DNA from: Oxyruncus cristatus
Taxonomy: Eukaryota; Chordata; Aves; Passeriformes; Cotingidae
Assembly (NCBI GenBank): GCA_013399855.1
Contig: VXAY01004755.1
Coordinates: forward strand, 444,546-508,545
Reading direction: 5' to 3'
DNA: 64,000 bases
Under the pieces are notes generated by a model that saw nothing but the letters and a program-made list of their open reading frames with translations, did not search any database and was not told the DNA's origin. Within the stretch, counting starts at the first letter, position 1, and each line of letters starts with the position of its first letter. Shown one piece after another: positions 46,961-59,284 of the stretch. Made by a program: the position numbers and the translations under genes.

Positions 46961-48548
46961 TCCTACACTGAGCTGTGCTGCTGATACAAAACTGTACACG
47001 TGATTTGTGTTGCCTCTGTTGCCTTTCAGGCCCGGGCTGACCAGATCACATCCCATCCTCATCCATGCCCCTGCCCCTCCCACTGCAAGGGGTACCTTGA
47101 GCACAGAATTCATGGTGGAAGGACCTGGAGATCACCGCATGTCCTCAGCCCAGCACACAGAACACACTTTCACCCCGTGTATTGTACAGAAGGATCCACT
47201 CCAGCTCCCCCTGGAACTCCCAAAATGCAATGTTTGCTGTGCTCCTAATCCGTGACCCCAAAGCAACACAGAGGACTAGGTGACAGACTTTACCATGGGA
47301 TTGTCTTTCCTGATCCCCCAGCCTGGTGTGCTGGTAAATTCAATCCATCACCAAATGAAACAAGGCCATTTCCTCCAAACATAAATCCCCGAATTACTGG
47401 TGGGGAGGGGAATTCAGTCCAAGTGCTGTAACGCTGTGCCACGCACGTAATTCAGCTGGTGTCACTCCCAGCCTTCCACCCTTCGGAAAGCCTGACCCGC
47501 GTAGATTTGTGAAGGACCTGAAGCTTTAGCCCCCGCCTTCCTCCCCTCTGGTACAACTTCCTACACCAACCCTGTGGGATATTAAATCTTCCACTTGCCA
47601 TTTTCTCCCCGGCAGAGAGGATATGAATTTCCTAACTCCTCAGCTGAGCTGCCATCGAGAGCCGTGAAATACGACAGGAACCCAGCGGCACGGGCTGGCG
47701 AGCGCTCCGCGCGCAGCCACGGCAGCGGCAGGACTGGCCAAGCCATTAGAGCAGCACGTGGTGCAGGGTCCACAGGGGTGTGCGAGGAGGGGCACCCTGA
47801 CACTTGATCAAACCAGGGAAGGAGGAAATCACAGCGGGACAGAGCCAACGCCCGGGGCCAAGGCTGGTCATGCACTGCAAATCCCGTGCTTGGCGAGGAG
47901 TTACTCTTTGCATCTGTCTGATTTCGGGGGGTTAAGGAGGTACTGGGCTGACAGAAGGGCTGGGGGAGGGAAACAAACCCTTAATTCATGCCTTTAACAG
48001 CTACAGGAGCAAACCACTGCATAATTCCCACTTGAACTCGTGCCTCTCCGCTGTAACCAAGGCGGTGGGAGAACCGGTGATGGCCCAGGAGTGAGTTAGG
48101 CCTGAGCTCTCCTGCCTCCCTCACCAAGAGCTCTGCCAGTGCAGATGTTTTTCCAGCACCTCACGGGTCCCAAAGCCCAGCATGGATCACAACAGCAACG
48201 AAGTGTTTCCAGTGAAAACAATCTGGCTCTGAAACAGCCTTTCCAAGGAGACCAGCACAGCAGCCCAGCACCTCACGATCCCGAGGGCACACTGCAAGGC
48301 TTTGCTCCTCCAAAAGACTTGCATTATGAGCAGGAGGTTTATACAGATGCTTCTACCCCAAAGGACTGCATTTACCCCCTTCCTTTCACATATTTAACAT
48401 CAATTAAAATAAAACAATCCAAAGCATTTTTAATGAGCTGAAGCGGTATCACGCTTTCCCCTTACCACAGTTTTTACTCCCCAAAATAAGAGTTGGATAG
48501 ATAAAGAAAGCCAAGAAGGACCCAATACTGCTGTCAGACAGTACACTT
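46961..48548. other. Unique stretch with CpG-rich patch and possible conserved block
   Basis: CpG is concentrated at 47645-47745 (about a dozen in 100 bp). Downstream, 48340-48440 is an A/T-rich repeat-free segment ('catatttaacatcaatta', 'gcatttttaatgagctgaag') with conserved-enhancer texture. There is no gene I can support. Confidence 0.45.
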
Positions 48549-48682
48549 GGGCCTTGAGCAACCTCATTTATTGGGTGGCATCCCTGACCATGTCAGGGGG
48601 GTTGGAACTGGATAAACTTTGAGGTAGGTCCCTTCCAACCCAGGCCATTCACAGAATCACGGAATCTGTGATTTCTATGAAT
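48549..48682 (+). mobile_element. CR1 LINE 3' terminal fragment with rearranged tail
   Basis: Sense copy: 'gggccttgagcaacctcat', 'gcatccctgaccatgtcagg', 'gttggaactggataaac', 'gtcccttccaacccaggcc'. Beyond 48650 the tail reads 'cacagaatcacggaatctgt', that is, an inverted copy of the usual repeat followed by the normal sense 'gatttctatgaatc'. A small fold-back seems to have changed the tail. Confidence 0.9.
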
Positions 48683-50956
48683 CCACGACTTCTGCAGATC
48701 ATCTAACATCCTAAGATGGACAGTACAGCACGGTGTTTCCCCTGTATAGGTAGAAGCCAGGAAGAGGAGGAGATACTTTGCAGGGGTCGCAGGGTTTATC
48801 CCACAAATGCACCTGACTGCTGTGGCCTCCTAGATTTCAGCTACCCAAGGCTGCAACTGGAATAATCAATAGCTGGGGGAGTCCCTTAGTGCTTGTGAAG
48901 AAACCTGGGTCATGCAGAAGGGAGAAACCAGTTCAAATGTTCGCAATAGACTGTAAAACAACTGCTGCAAAGCACCTAGAAAGGCATTGGTAACACAGGC
49001 ACAGCCTTCTCTTACAAATCAAGGTTCACCTGCACCAAAGATGCCCTGCAGCACTGCAGCAATCCCCACAAAACACAGAGACTTCATTCAATAACCTGCA
49101 TCATTCAACAGGCCATCTCCAAAGCTTCTGGCTGCACCAATAACAGTAATATTTCTATTGTCACAAAGTTCTTAGCACCAAAACCGATATGTAAAGAGAA
49201 AGAAGTAGAAAAAGAGAGAGGTAGTCTGGTTGTTCACTGTACCACAGCCTTTGGTCCAGTTTCTGTTATTCAGCCAGTCTGAGCAGGACCACACCCAGCT
49301 CTCCACCTGAGCATGATTTTGTGAACTACCAAAACAACCCCACCACTTTAAAACAATTTTTGAGAATTGAAGTCTGACATACCAGAATTTGCATATCTGG
49401 CCTGTCTTCAGCCAAGAAAACACTTCCCCACCTTCCACATCTGTCCAGAAAACCAAGCAAGCAGCCAACTTCAAAACAACAAAAATAAAAGCTCGACATA
49501 GGCAAATCAGCTCCTCAGGCACCTTCTCTTCAGCCATGCTCCAACCAGAAGCAGATGAGCACCTTTCAGTACTTACAAGGCTCCAACATTCCTCTGAAGA
49601 GAAGTTTCTCCAAAGAGCCAGCTGGCTCTAAACACACCCACTGACCATTCCAACCAGGAAACACCAACACCTTCCTAATGCAGGCCTCTTCCCCACTACA
49701 CACATTTCTTCTACCAGTCTCTGCACACCATATTGCCAACCCCAAGAAAAGATTGCTTACTCACGGTTAGGAGCAGATAGTGCCTTTCCTTCCACCTCCT
49801 CCAGTCGCTCCTGCTCGGGTCCTTTGCAGCAGAGGCAGCTCTGAAGCAGCAGTTCATTTCAGCCACTGGGTGACCAGATTCCAGCAAAAGTCACCTCACC
49901 CCACAGGGGGTTTTCTTCATGGTACAGGGAACACTTCTCATCCTTTAAGGAGACTCCACAGCCACTTGCATGCTCCCCACTTGCCATGGTACACACACAA
50001 CAAAGAGTTTGCTTTTCAGTTATCACCACCTTTAGCTTCTTTTCCTCTTCTCCCAACAGCACAGTCACCAGGTAACACACCCCAGTCACAGAATTACGGG
50101 GTTTAAATGCCACGTATCACCACTGAACTTGAACCCTCCACAAACGGAAAAGACAAAGGTGGACTCAGGCCAGCAAAACAGAACCGGAGTGAGGGACTGA
50201 GCTTAAATACAGCTCCTGGACCAATGAGCAGAGGCTGTGAGATGGGCCCAGGTGAGGCTGGTCAGGGCAATAACACCCTATGGGTGAACTCAGGCCCTGC
50301 CAATTTGTAATCAATTACTGCTGAGAGGGAACACCTGGATGCACCCAGGGACCTTTTAGCTAGAGAAATGTCTAGATTTTTGTGAGGTGATTTAACTCTT
50401 GGATGACTGGAGTAAAAGAAATGGATCACCTGTCACTCAGAAGCCACATTAGGTGCTGTCTTCCCAAAGCCCAGGCTCCTGATCAACCCTCAGGAGTTGA
50501 AGCCTGGCAACTAGGCTGAGTCTAAAGTTGATGAACTGGCACAGCTGCAGAGGATGTGACATAATTCTGCCCCTGAAATACCTTGACTGCTTGGCCTTAT
50601 AGTCAAAATGTCCTTTGCAGAGGCAAAATGGACCCAATCTGGGTCTGGCCAAATGGCAGTCGTGTGAAACCCTTCCAGAGCACAGTGTAGGACCAAAGCA
50701 GAGCCAGGCCCTGAGGGCAGGGAGCACAAGAGGCAGGGTTCATGTTCCTCATCAGGGTGACAGCCCTTCAAACCCACCCCCAAAGGCTCAGCCTGGCTGG
50801 GACACCACAGCCCACCTGGGCTGCAACCTCTCTCTTTTCACTTGCTTTTTGCTTTCCCTCAGCCCTCAAGGTCAGGAGATGAGTTCAGCACATGAGTAAA
50901 AGGAGTTGCATTTTCACAATAAGCTTTTCCTTTCCTATGTACCCTCCTCTTCTCTT
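48683..50956. other. Unique stretch with a possible minus-strand transcription unit
   Basis: No known repeat. Between 49170 and 50380 the DNA has unusually few CpG and long open minus frames (121 codons at 49172-49537, 84 codons at 49859-50113), upstream of which the promoter-like words at 50201-50225 lie. I recognise no protein. Confidence 0.45.
49765..50225 (-). promoter_or_regulatory. Putative promoter and first exon, minus strand
   Basis: Reading the minus strand: ATTGG (an inverted CCAAT box, 50221-50225), then GTATTTAAGC (TATA-like, 50201-50210) about 10-15 bp on, so a start would be expected near 50170-50180. Downstream comes an ATG at 50113 opening an 84-codon frame, and a donor-like GTGAGTAAG at 49764 going downward. 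CCAAT and TATA are closer than usual. A solitary LTR of an endogenous retrovirus would also show such a pair, but I find no TG...CA ends, polyadenylation signal or target duplication. The product, if any, is unknown. Confidence 0.25.
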
Positions 50957-51041
50957 ATCACAGAAACACTGAACGGTTTGGGTTGGAAGGGACCTTAAAA
51001 GACCATCCAGCTCCAGCCCCCTGCTCCCTGCAGGCAGCTCC
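50957..51041 (-). mobile_element. CR1 LINE 3' terminal fragment, antisense
   Basis: The reverse complement of a CR1 end: 'tatcacagaaacactgaacg', 'gtttgggttggaagggacc', 'gaccatccagctccagcccc', then a degraded 'ctgctccctgcaggcagctc' in place of 'ctgccatgggcagggacacc'. Confidence 0.9.
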
Positions 51042-52154
51042 TTGGCACTTTGTGCTCCCTGTTTTCCCTTCCAAGCCATCATTAGCATCCTCCCCCCACC
51101 CTCCTGCCTGCTGTGGCAGCATTTCTGCCCCAAGAAGATAATAAATACATCAAGCCTGTCAAAGCCACGTTGTTTTGGCTGGAAAGAGGTGCCCCCCTGC
51201 TGGGTGAGATTACTTCCCACCGGGATGGATGGCTTTCCCCGCACTGACAGCTCTCCAACAGGGAGTAATCAGTGTCCAGCCGGGAGGAGCAGGCAGCCAA
51301 CGTGGCTAAATGGCACTTAGGAGTGATGAGGGCAAGGAGGAGGGAAAGGAGCTTAGCCCTGCTCACACACAGCCCTCCTCTGCTGCGTGGGGTGCTGACA
51401 GGGACACAACGGGGATCTCCTTGCTGGGATTTCCCAGGCAGGGGGTGGCAATGAGAAATGGGAAAGTAATAGTCCTGCTTGAGACTCAGGGCGAGTGTCA
51501 GCCTCAATCCTACCCAAGCCTGTCACCTGGAACCAGTAGCTCTCAGTGCCTAGATGTACGAGTGATAGGAAGATATGAAGAAGGACAGAGAAGAGCTCTC
51601 TCTTTGCGTGTGGGTACAGGCGTTTTCCATAGGCCAGGCCCTTTACACCCCACAAAACAGCTCATCCTGAGCTGCACGCCTTGGCATGTGACAGATTTTG
51701 GGGCAAGAGCTAGCAGGGAAGTGGATCTCCCACGGAAAGAAAAAATCACGAAGAAAAGGTTTGGCCTGTTTGCATTTCACAGACGTCTCGGACGTTCCGC
51801 GGTCTCTGAGACATCCAGGTAGGCCGAGGAGCAGCCGTTCTACCTCCAGGTCATCCCCTCGCCTCGGGAACCTGCCACCCTGGGTGCTGGGGGTGTGGGT
51901 CGTGCCGGCTGGACCGGCTTTGTTTTCTTGGCTTTTTGAATTAAAGAAAGAGAAAAGAGTAAAAACGAGCGCTGAGACGCCGGGAGGAGACTGAGTGGGA
52001 TTACAGTGAGTCACCCGGAGTTTCTCCACCTCTGCACCGGCCTCTTCAAAGACACTTAAGGGAATCAATTGCCCGTATCCCACTAAAATCCTCTCTGTAT
52101 GTGGTTTGTGAAGCTTTAAGCCCCTTTCCCGCCCCCACAACCTCCATCCCTCAC

Positions 52155-52620
52155 CTCTGAAGTCTCTCCAGTCCATTATTCTGTGGGCCTGATTTGTGAA
52201 CAGTGTGTTCACTTTCCGTACAGCCTAATGAAGATGTTCCTGGCCCTGAATATTAGATCTGCTGCACACTTAATGGAAAAAAATTGCTATTCTTATCATT
52301 GGTGGGTCAGATGAGTTTCTTGGCAGCGAGGGTGGTGCAGTTATGTGGACAATCAAACAAGCCAGAGATTACTGCCAATGCATTTTTGAGGAAATCAGTG
52401 CTGTTTAAACTCTAATCACAACAATACCTCGTTTAAAAGCATAAAAGCTTTCACTCAGCAGACCTATCTTTTTTTTTTTTTTTAATAGCTAGACAATTAA
52501 ATAAATCTCCTGACACTTAACCATCATTTACCCAACAGTCAGAAAATGGATTCAATGCCTTTGCATTAGTTAGATGACGATATTAAAGCAAAAACTGAAC
52601 AAGCGCAAGCAGGTGAAGGA
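52155..52620. promoter_or_regulatory. Conserved-element-like block
   Basis: Repeat-free, A/T-rich but complex sequence for more than 450 bp, broken only by a T15 run (52469-52483). Words include 'gtccattattctgtgggcc', 'gtacagcctaatgaag', 'gcacacttaatgg', 'ccaatgcatttttgagg', 'gacaattaaataaatc' and 'gcattagttagatgacg'. Homeodomain TAAT cores and an octamer-like ATGCATTT are frequent. All long frames are closed. I rate it one of the better candidates for a deeply conserved enhancer in the window, untested. Confidence 0.35.
52469..52483. repeat. Poly-T tract (15 T)
   Basis: A T15 run inside the conserved-looking block; length is likely variable between individuals. Confidence 0.85.
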
Positions 52621-53224
52621 CGGTCTGTGAGGAGTTTGTGCTGCACTCAAGGATAGCAGGGTATCTTCTGAGGGGGGCAGGGGGATTTTTTTTTTGTCTT
52701 CAAGACACCAAGATATTTTTTAGCCTTACTGTGTTTCACAGATTTTAACATTCTTGGGAAAACAAGGTAGCTGTTCCCCCTTGTACAGGCTGGAAGCTGA
52801 AGTACAGCACCGATGATGCTGCCCTGAAATTCTGTGCCTGAACCAGGAACTGAGTGTGGACGGGATGAATTGTTCAAACAGTAACATTCTTACTCTTAAC
52901 TCTTGTCCAATCTTTATTTTATGGACATTTCCATTAAAACTGGTACCCGGAAAATTCAGAGCAAGCGTGGATTAAAGGTCAACAGGGAAAAAAAAAATCT
53001 GGGTTCTAGTGCATTTTTACTGGCATCTTAGGAAAGACTGCATGGTCTTAAAGCACAGCCCCTCAAATTAACAGTGAAGCAAATGGGATTGACCCTGCAC
53101 TGGTATGAACATCAGTTCCTGGCAGAGCAGAGACCTTTTATTATCCCTGATCCCAGCTGCACTCCTGATTCCCAGCTCTAGCACTTCTCCCTCATTAGGT
53201 TCCTCAAGTGAAGAGCATGTTCTG

Positions 53225-53480
53225 GTGCCATTATTCAGAAGCTGATGCTAAATAACTCCTAAATTTATTGCCTCCTGCCAGCTGTCAGCTACCAGCAACT
53301 GTAATGGGAGTATCTTTCTCCTTTTCAGGTAGCAACTGCAATGATAGAAAATTCATGTCTTCCAAGCAGTGTTCGAGTTTGAGATGTACTATTATATATT
53401 CATTACCCCATGCTGAATTTCACGGTCCAATTTATGATCTGCTGCTCAGAAATAAAATGCAAAATGGAAAGGAAAGCAAT
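53225..53480. promoter_or_regulatory. Conserved-element-like block
   Basis: A second repeat-free complex segment 600 bp after the first: 'ctaaataactcctaaattta', 'caactgtaatgggagtatc', 'tactattatatattcatta', 'caatttatgatctgctgc'. It contains a splice-acceptor-like 'ctttctccttttcag' ending at 53329, without a matching donor. The neighbouring 53680-53770 ('atcgttttaattggctg', 'tttgattcgcatc') may belong to the same element. Confidence 0.3.
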
Positions 53481-54363
53481 TGATCCAGTCTCATTCCAGG
53501 CCCTAAATAACTGACAACTACATAGACAGTTAATTGTTTCCTGATCTCTGCTTGCTCAATTTTTAAAGAGCTCTCACGGATAAATTTTACAGAGATGGAT
53601 CTTTGGTTTTAACCCCCCCCGCCTCCCAGGCCTCATTTTGGCTCTACTTCATGAAGGTGTTTATGATGGGGTGGAAAGAGTTAAATTCTTCTCTTCCACT
53701 CCTCCCTCTTTATCGTTTTAATTGGCTGTTCTGATGACCTGACCACCTCTTTGATTCGCATCAAACGCCGGCCATGAGGAGGGAGCACGTCACCCTGCTT
53801 GTCAATAGGCCATCCATCAGCCCTGCCAGCAGGATGGATCCAGTTCCAGCCCCAGATGGAAGAGGAGCAGCCTCCCTGGAGATGACCCACTGTGCGCCGG
53901 GTGCCCCGACAGCTCCCAGAGGGGTCACCGGCCCCGGGGCTGGCGGGCGGCAACTTCAAACTTCAAACTGGGGAAGGGAACCGAGAGCAAACAGCAAAAC
54001 CCCAAAACCAACACAAAAGAAACCTCTTGGTGAACCCAGTGGTGGCTCCAAGTCAAAGGTGAGGGAGGTGAGAGAGGTGGGAGTCAACAAGGGGGACAGT
54101 GGGAGGTGCCCTTAAAGGGTGAAATCGCACACGTCTCTACCAGTAACACCTACACAACCAGTAGTGACTACTGAACCAGCAGTACCTACACTTCTGTGCA
54201 TCCCCCCGGGGGAAGAGTGACACCACCACAAAGGAACATCACCGGCACAAATGCGCTTTCCACAAGGAAGAGAATTAGGGAACAGGTCTAAGGTAACACC
54301 AGCCATAATTCCTTTCTGAGGTTTCTGGAGACTTCATTGTGGAGCTGTAAGAACCTCTGATTT

Positions 54364-54750
54364 TCACAGAATCATTCAGCTTGGGAAAGACCTCCAAGAT
54401 TCACTGAGTGCAACCTGTGCCCGATGCCCACCTTGTCCTCCAGCCCAGAGCACTGAGTGCCACGTCCAGTCATTCCTCGAACACCTCCAGGGATGAGGAC
54501 TCCACCAACTCCCTGGGCAGCCCCTTCCAGTGCCTGACCACCCTGATGTCCTCCTGATGTCCAATCTAAACTTCCCCGGCACAACCTGAGGCTGTTGCCT
54601 CTTGTGCTGTCGCTGGTTGCTTTGGACAGGAGCCTGATCCCCCCCAGCTTCCCCCTCCTGTCCGGGAGTTGTAGAGAGTGAGAAGGTCCCCCCTGAGCCT
54701 CCTTTTCTCCAGGCTGAGTCCCCCCAGCTCCCTCAGCTGCTCCTCATGAC
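54364..54750 (-). mobile_element. CR1 LINE 3' fragment, antisense (about 385 bp)
   Basis: Runs in reverse through 'cacagaatcattcagcttgg', 'gaaagacctccaagattc', 'caacctgtgcccgatgccc', 'acacctccagggatgagga', 'caactccctgggcagcccct', 'caatctaaacttccccggc', 'cctgaggctgttgcctcttg' and 'agcctccttttctccaggct', ending at 'cctcagctgctcctcatga'. It is of a CR1 subfamily not otherwise seen in the window and keeps the end of ORF2. The two antisense frames of 70 and 68 codons here are repeat-derived. Confidence 0.96.
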
Positions 54751-57700
54751 TTACACCATTGTGTACATACATTATAGGCACTATAACTCACTGGCTGAAG
54801 TCCATCAGTGTCACACACCCCCCTCACCCCAAACTCCCACACGTGTGCACGTCACACGTACGCCCCCAAAGCCCAGTCCCCGTTTCCCTGTTGCTTTGAA
54901 GACAAGGCAAGTGCCTCCTAAACTGTCCGGGCCAACTGCCCTGGGGGCCGTGTGCTGGTTTCACACCCTCTGGCCTTGCCCCTGCCCTCGGCTGCACCTC
55001 CTCGTGTCGCCGCTCACGTCTCGGGGCTCAGAGGCTGCTGTGCTGCAAATATTTGCACGCTCTGGGGAGGGGGAGGAACACGGTGCACTGGCCTCCAGTA
55101 TTTATCCTGGAACGGCAAACAACGTGGAAAGCAAAGAAGAGAAAAAGGCAGATAAGATAAAAGTGTGTTACCGGGTCTAACAACATAAAATCAACAAAGA
55201 CTGCAGGAAAAAAGTTACCTGCAAAGACCAACAAATGCTTCTGACGGAGCAGCCCTTCTGCAGGTTGGATCACCCAGAACACTGGGGAGACACAGCTGTT
55301 TGCCTCTTGGAACGCCCAATATCAAGTCGTTGGAGATTTCTGTCTGTGTCTCAAGACAATTTGCATAAAAAGATGTTTTCATGGCCTCTGTCCTGCCCAC
55401 ATCACGAACCTCTAAGTGCAACCAGCACCTTCAAAACACAGAACAGAACCAAACACTTGCTCCCACGTTGCGAGGCTCTTCCAGAACGAGCCATAGGTTA
55501 ATGTCTGCCTGAAGAGCAGCATGAAATGCTGCAGCAGTTAACTTCCAGTATGTCGTGGGACTGGATGTTTCTTCCAGAAGAGAGATTCACTCAGCTGTGA
55601 AGGTTTTCTCTGTCATTTCAGAAATAGCCACATTTGCCCAGGCTTTAATTCATGCACGTGGTTAATTCATAAAGTGAAACAAAGTGTACTCGTTAGACAA
55701 ACTGCATAATGATGAATCCAGAGGGAAAAACCAGAAAAGGAGGTACTAGGAGAACCACATGTGAAAACCATATGGAAGGGTGTCCCACCAGCTTGGAACC
55801 AGATGGAAGAAAACATTGTCCCTGGACACTGTACAGAGTCCTACTGATAACACATGATAAATCATTCACTGAGTGTAAGCAGGAGAGTGAACATCGCCAC
55901 AGGCCAAGCTGTGCAGGGACAACAGGACCACGAGCTGGAGGACAAGAGATAAAAGGACAGCATGAAAAGCTCAGATGTTACCCCCTCGTGTCGATCTAAT
56001 CTATTATCAGTGGGGACGGCCAGAAGAGCTGCAGAAAGGAACAAAAGCAGAGCAGCAGGGGTGGAATGCACTGAAGGAAACCACAACACAGCCAAGTCTG
56101 CAAGAATGAGAGGCTGAACAGGGATATGGGAGAATTGTCTAGATATTCACCCCTGCAAAGAAGAGATGAACTTAGCTCTGTCCCCAGGCACTAACTTTGC
56201 TGTGTGAGCTTTGACAAGTCATTTAAGGTCATCTGAAGTCAAAGTGCACCCTGCCATTCACTCCAAAGCACTGCTGCCTTCCCAACCACGCTGTATTTCC
56301 CAGGGAGCCTAAATCCTTCTGCCATGCTCCTGCCTGTTGGACTTGAAGGCTCTCTGGGACAACATCTGTCTTCCCAGGAAGGACAACTGCTCCTGACACC
56401 AGAGGACTCCAGGTCAGGAGAACAGGACAGCAAAATACACGTAAATGACACTCAGAAGTAAGTTGAGCAGAAGGCGGCTGCGCTTAACGGTCAATAATTT
56501 ATTTATAGCCATCAGTATAAAAAAGCACGGATTCCTGCAGGAGTCCTGCCCGACATAAATGGCCTGTTACAACGATGTGGAGCTGCAGATTTCAAATTGA
56601 CAACTAGTTAAAGCTCCACATCCAGCTGAACCCTCCAATCCTGCTTATGGCCCAAGAGGTCATTCCCGATCATGGCTCCTCTGCTCTTGCCAGTCTTCTC
56701 ATTTCTTGGGTCACAGGGAATTTTCCTACAGGGAGGAGGGAAGCCTAATGACAAATATGACTGCTTCGTGTCCCCATGTGCACAATTATCTGTGTAAGCA
56801 CCAAATGACTTTCAAAAGACCTGACATCTCTCTTCCAAGTGCAGTGAATTTCTTTTAATGGCAGAAGCCTCCGTAACAGCCCCCAGAGCAGGATGGGTCA
56901 CTGTGCACAGAGAGACACACACAGACAGGGAAGCTGACCAAAACACATGCATGTAGGACCACCAAGGATGACCCTAATTAGACCACCCAGCCACTCTGTT
57001 GGCCCTATTTAGAGGAGCCAGAATCTCAGAGCATAAAACAGTGTCCTCGTGCGGGTTCCTTGGCCTGTGTTTCAGACCATCACGTATCTCCAGCGACTTC
57101 CTCTGACTGACCCCTACAATAAATCATCCTAGCCAGCCTCCCTCCTTCCTGGCAACATCCTGTTCCTCCCTCAAAAATCCTCCCACTCACAATTCCAAGA
57201 TTTGATATCAATCTTAAATAAATGCCTCTCTGGACTCTGCTGCATTCCCAAAGCCACCTTGTCTCCTGCCTCTCAGGGACGGCTGCAGTTCAGGAAGCAC
57301 ATGCAGAAGGCCCTCAGGCCTTGTTAATTTTACTTCCACCCTTGTGTCTTCTTTCTTTTCCCCATATTTTCTTATGGAGGGGGGGAGAAGCTATCTTCAG
57401 GAGAATGTACATTGCAACACAACCCTGTGCTGTGACTTCTCAGAGGGAAAAATGATAGTCCAAAAGAGAGGCAGTGCTGCAATTTTCTGTATGAAATATG
57501 GTGAGAAGAAAATCCATGGGAGAGGTTCTGCTCCATTGTCTCCCTTGCTCTGGCTTCCCTCACTTCACAGTTAAGGTGAAGGAAGGCTCTATTAGTACAT
57601 CAACCCCAGCATCCAACTGGCAGCGACCAGCTGTCTCCATCTGACCTTTCCAATGCCCATCCAAAGCCCTGCCTGAATTAGGGTATCCCAGTCAGGAAAG

Positions 57701-58489
57701 CACCAGCCTTCACTCCCCAGCTCACCACTGCAGCAAGCACAGGCACCTACAGCAAGTCAAGCCAGCCCAGGGTATCCCAGTCCCTGCCTTCAGATAAACA
57801 ACTTGAACTAAGCAGGATGAATCCAGGTCCTGACATGAGTTATGTCTCTGAAAGCCCAGGGAATAACTTGCAGTCAAAAGGAGCCACATTTATCCCTTGA
57901 TCCAGCAATGTCAGTGAAGACTGGTTCAGGTTGGGTTTCATTTAATTTTTACTCAGGAACTCTTTCCCCAGATATTTAATTATTTCATCACTTCTCCAAC
58001 CTTTTTGATCACTGAATTTACCCCTTCACCCTCAAAACCTTGTGCTTGGTGCCTTGCAGGCTACAATCCTTCCAAAGAACAGTATCACACAAATCAATGA
58101 GATTTGCCTGCTTAAATGTCACATTTACCAGATGATACTGGTGCCTACCTGCTTGCCTACTCTTCTTTTTATCTCCCTCTGCTCTACCCTCATCTTTCCT
58201 TCCCTTTACAAAGCACCAAAATGCCCCCTCATCATCTAATCCCGGAGTACATTTCCATGAGGATCCTTTCCTGGCTGGAGAAGAATTCCTTGAGTCTCCC
58301 CAGCCCTGCATCTCTTTTTTTAAAAAAAAAAAATCTAAGTGTAACTAATTCATTAGCAACTCACTTGACAACGAGCCAGTGATCATCTTTCAGAGAAGCA
58401 GCAGCGAACTAACAGATTCCCCAGTCGGAAGGACAAAAGGCAGGAGAAGCAGCAAAGCAAAGAGGCTTTAGTCAGAAAAACGAAGTGGG
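54751..58489. other. Unique non-coding stretch
   Basis: Mixed DNA with no recognised repeat or RNA gene; open frames reach 144 codons (54746-55180, starting inside the CR1 edge). A TTTTTTT/AAAAAAAAAAAA junction (about 58314-58332) is a simple-sequence fold-back. Confidence 0.5.
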
Positions 58490-58960
58490 GTGAGTAAGAT
58501 GGCGTGGCAGGCTCCTAAAATGCCCCCGGAGTTTATAAAGTAATCTTATTCCTCGGATGCCCTCCCTCCCCTCATCGCGGGGCTCGCTCAGGCGTCTCAC
58601 TGACATACGTACTTAGCAGCAGTTATGGTCAGGGGCACAGAAACAAATGGCAGGTATCAAAGAATCAGGGTCGTCAGCTCGTCATGAATATTTCAGGGCA
58701 AAAGCAACGCGAAAAGCTCGAGTGTCCCAGCCTCTCAGGTTCCCAACAGAAGGAGTAAAACACAACCCACACACACACACACACGCACACAGAGCTGGCT
58801 CGGCCATCAGAAGCCCGTAGCTCGTTTCAAGGCGATCCCACATATGCTACGAGACAATCTGTCAAGTTTTAAAAATATATAAATATATATTAGATATCTC
58901 CCTCCCGTATAATGTGCAAACTCTAAGCAGCTGGCAAGAGGGCAGTGGTGATTTAATGCA
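58490..58960. promoter_or_regulatory. Conserved-element-like block with CA repeat
   Basis: Contains a donor-like GTGAGTAAG at about 58490-58498, local CpG (58535-58600) and complex words such as 'ctgacatacgtacttagc', 'gtcatgaatatttcagg', 'cgatcccacatatgctacg' and 'ggtgatttaatgcaag'. The (CA)n repeat at 58768-58790 interrupts it. The texture suits an enhancer or a distal promoter; no gene is attached. Confidence 0.3.
58768..58790. repeat. (CA)n microsatellite, interrupted
   Basis: About eleven CA units with one G substitution near the end. A potentially variable marker. Confidence 0.9.
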
Positions 58961-59164
58961 AGAAAACTGCGCTTTGCTGAAGGGGCTGGGGACTGGGGAG
59001 CTGGGGCTGTAACGAGAAGCCTCTTTGACAAAGGCGCAGAGTGGCATCTTTTCACACAATTATATGTGGGTCACATTAACCTCTGCTGGGCAGGATTCCC
59101 CTGAGCTGCCTCTGTCTGCGTGTCTCTGTGAAGAAATCAAAGCAGAGATTCCTCTCTCCTCATC

Positions 59165-59190
59165 TTTTTTTTTTTTTTTTCCCCCCACAG
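59165..59190 (+). other. T16-C6-ACAG splice-acceptor-like tract
   Basis: Sixteen T, six C and ACAG make an almost ideal polypyrimidine tract and acceptor, with GATTGGG following. A frame stays open afterwards to 59742, but I find no strong donor (the best is GAG/GTACAA near 59508) and no protein similarity. It may simply be a microsatellite ending in AG. Confidence 0.3.
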
Positions 59191-59284
59191 GATTGGGTGA
59201 TGCAGCGAAAGGCTGGAGAGGGAAAAGGGGTTCCCAGCTCATCACAGGCTGAACTCCAGAGCAAACTCCACATTCAGGGCCCAG

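Larger units (their letters stand above)
51042..54363. other. Unique stretch, largely conserved-looking in its second half
   Basis: 51.0-52.1 kb is mixed DNA; the 189-codon minus frame at 51643-52212 has no domain. From 52.15 kb on come the blocks described separately. Confidence 0.5.

Noticed and set aside
49170..50380. Solitary LTR of an endogenous retrovirus
   Set aside because: The TATA/CCAAT pair fits, but no TG...CA termini, polyadenylation signal in the right place, primer-binding site or target-site duplication could be found. Left as an alternative only.
51643..52212. 189-codon minus-strand open frame
   Set aside because: No domain and no promoter or splice context; runs into conserved-looking DNA without any change in character.
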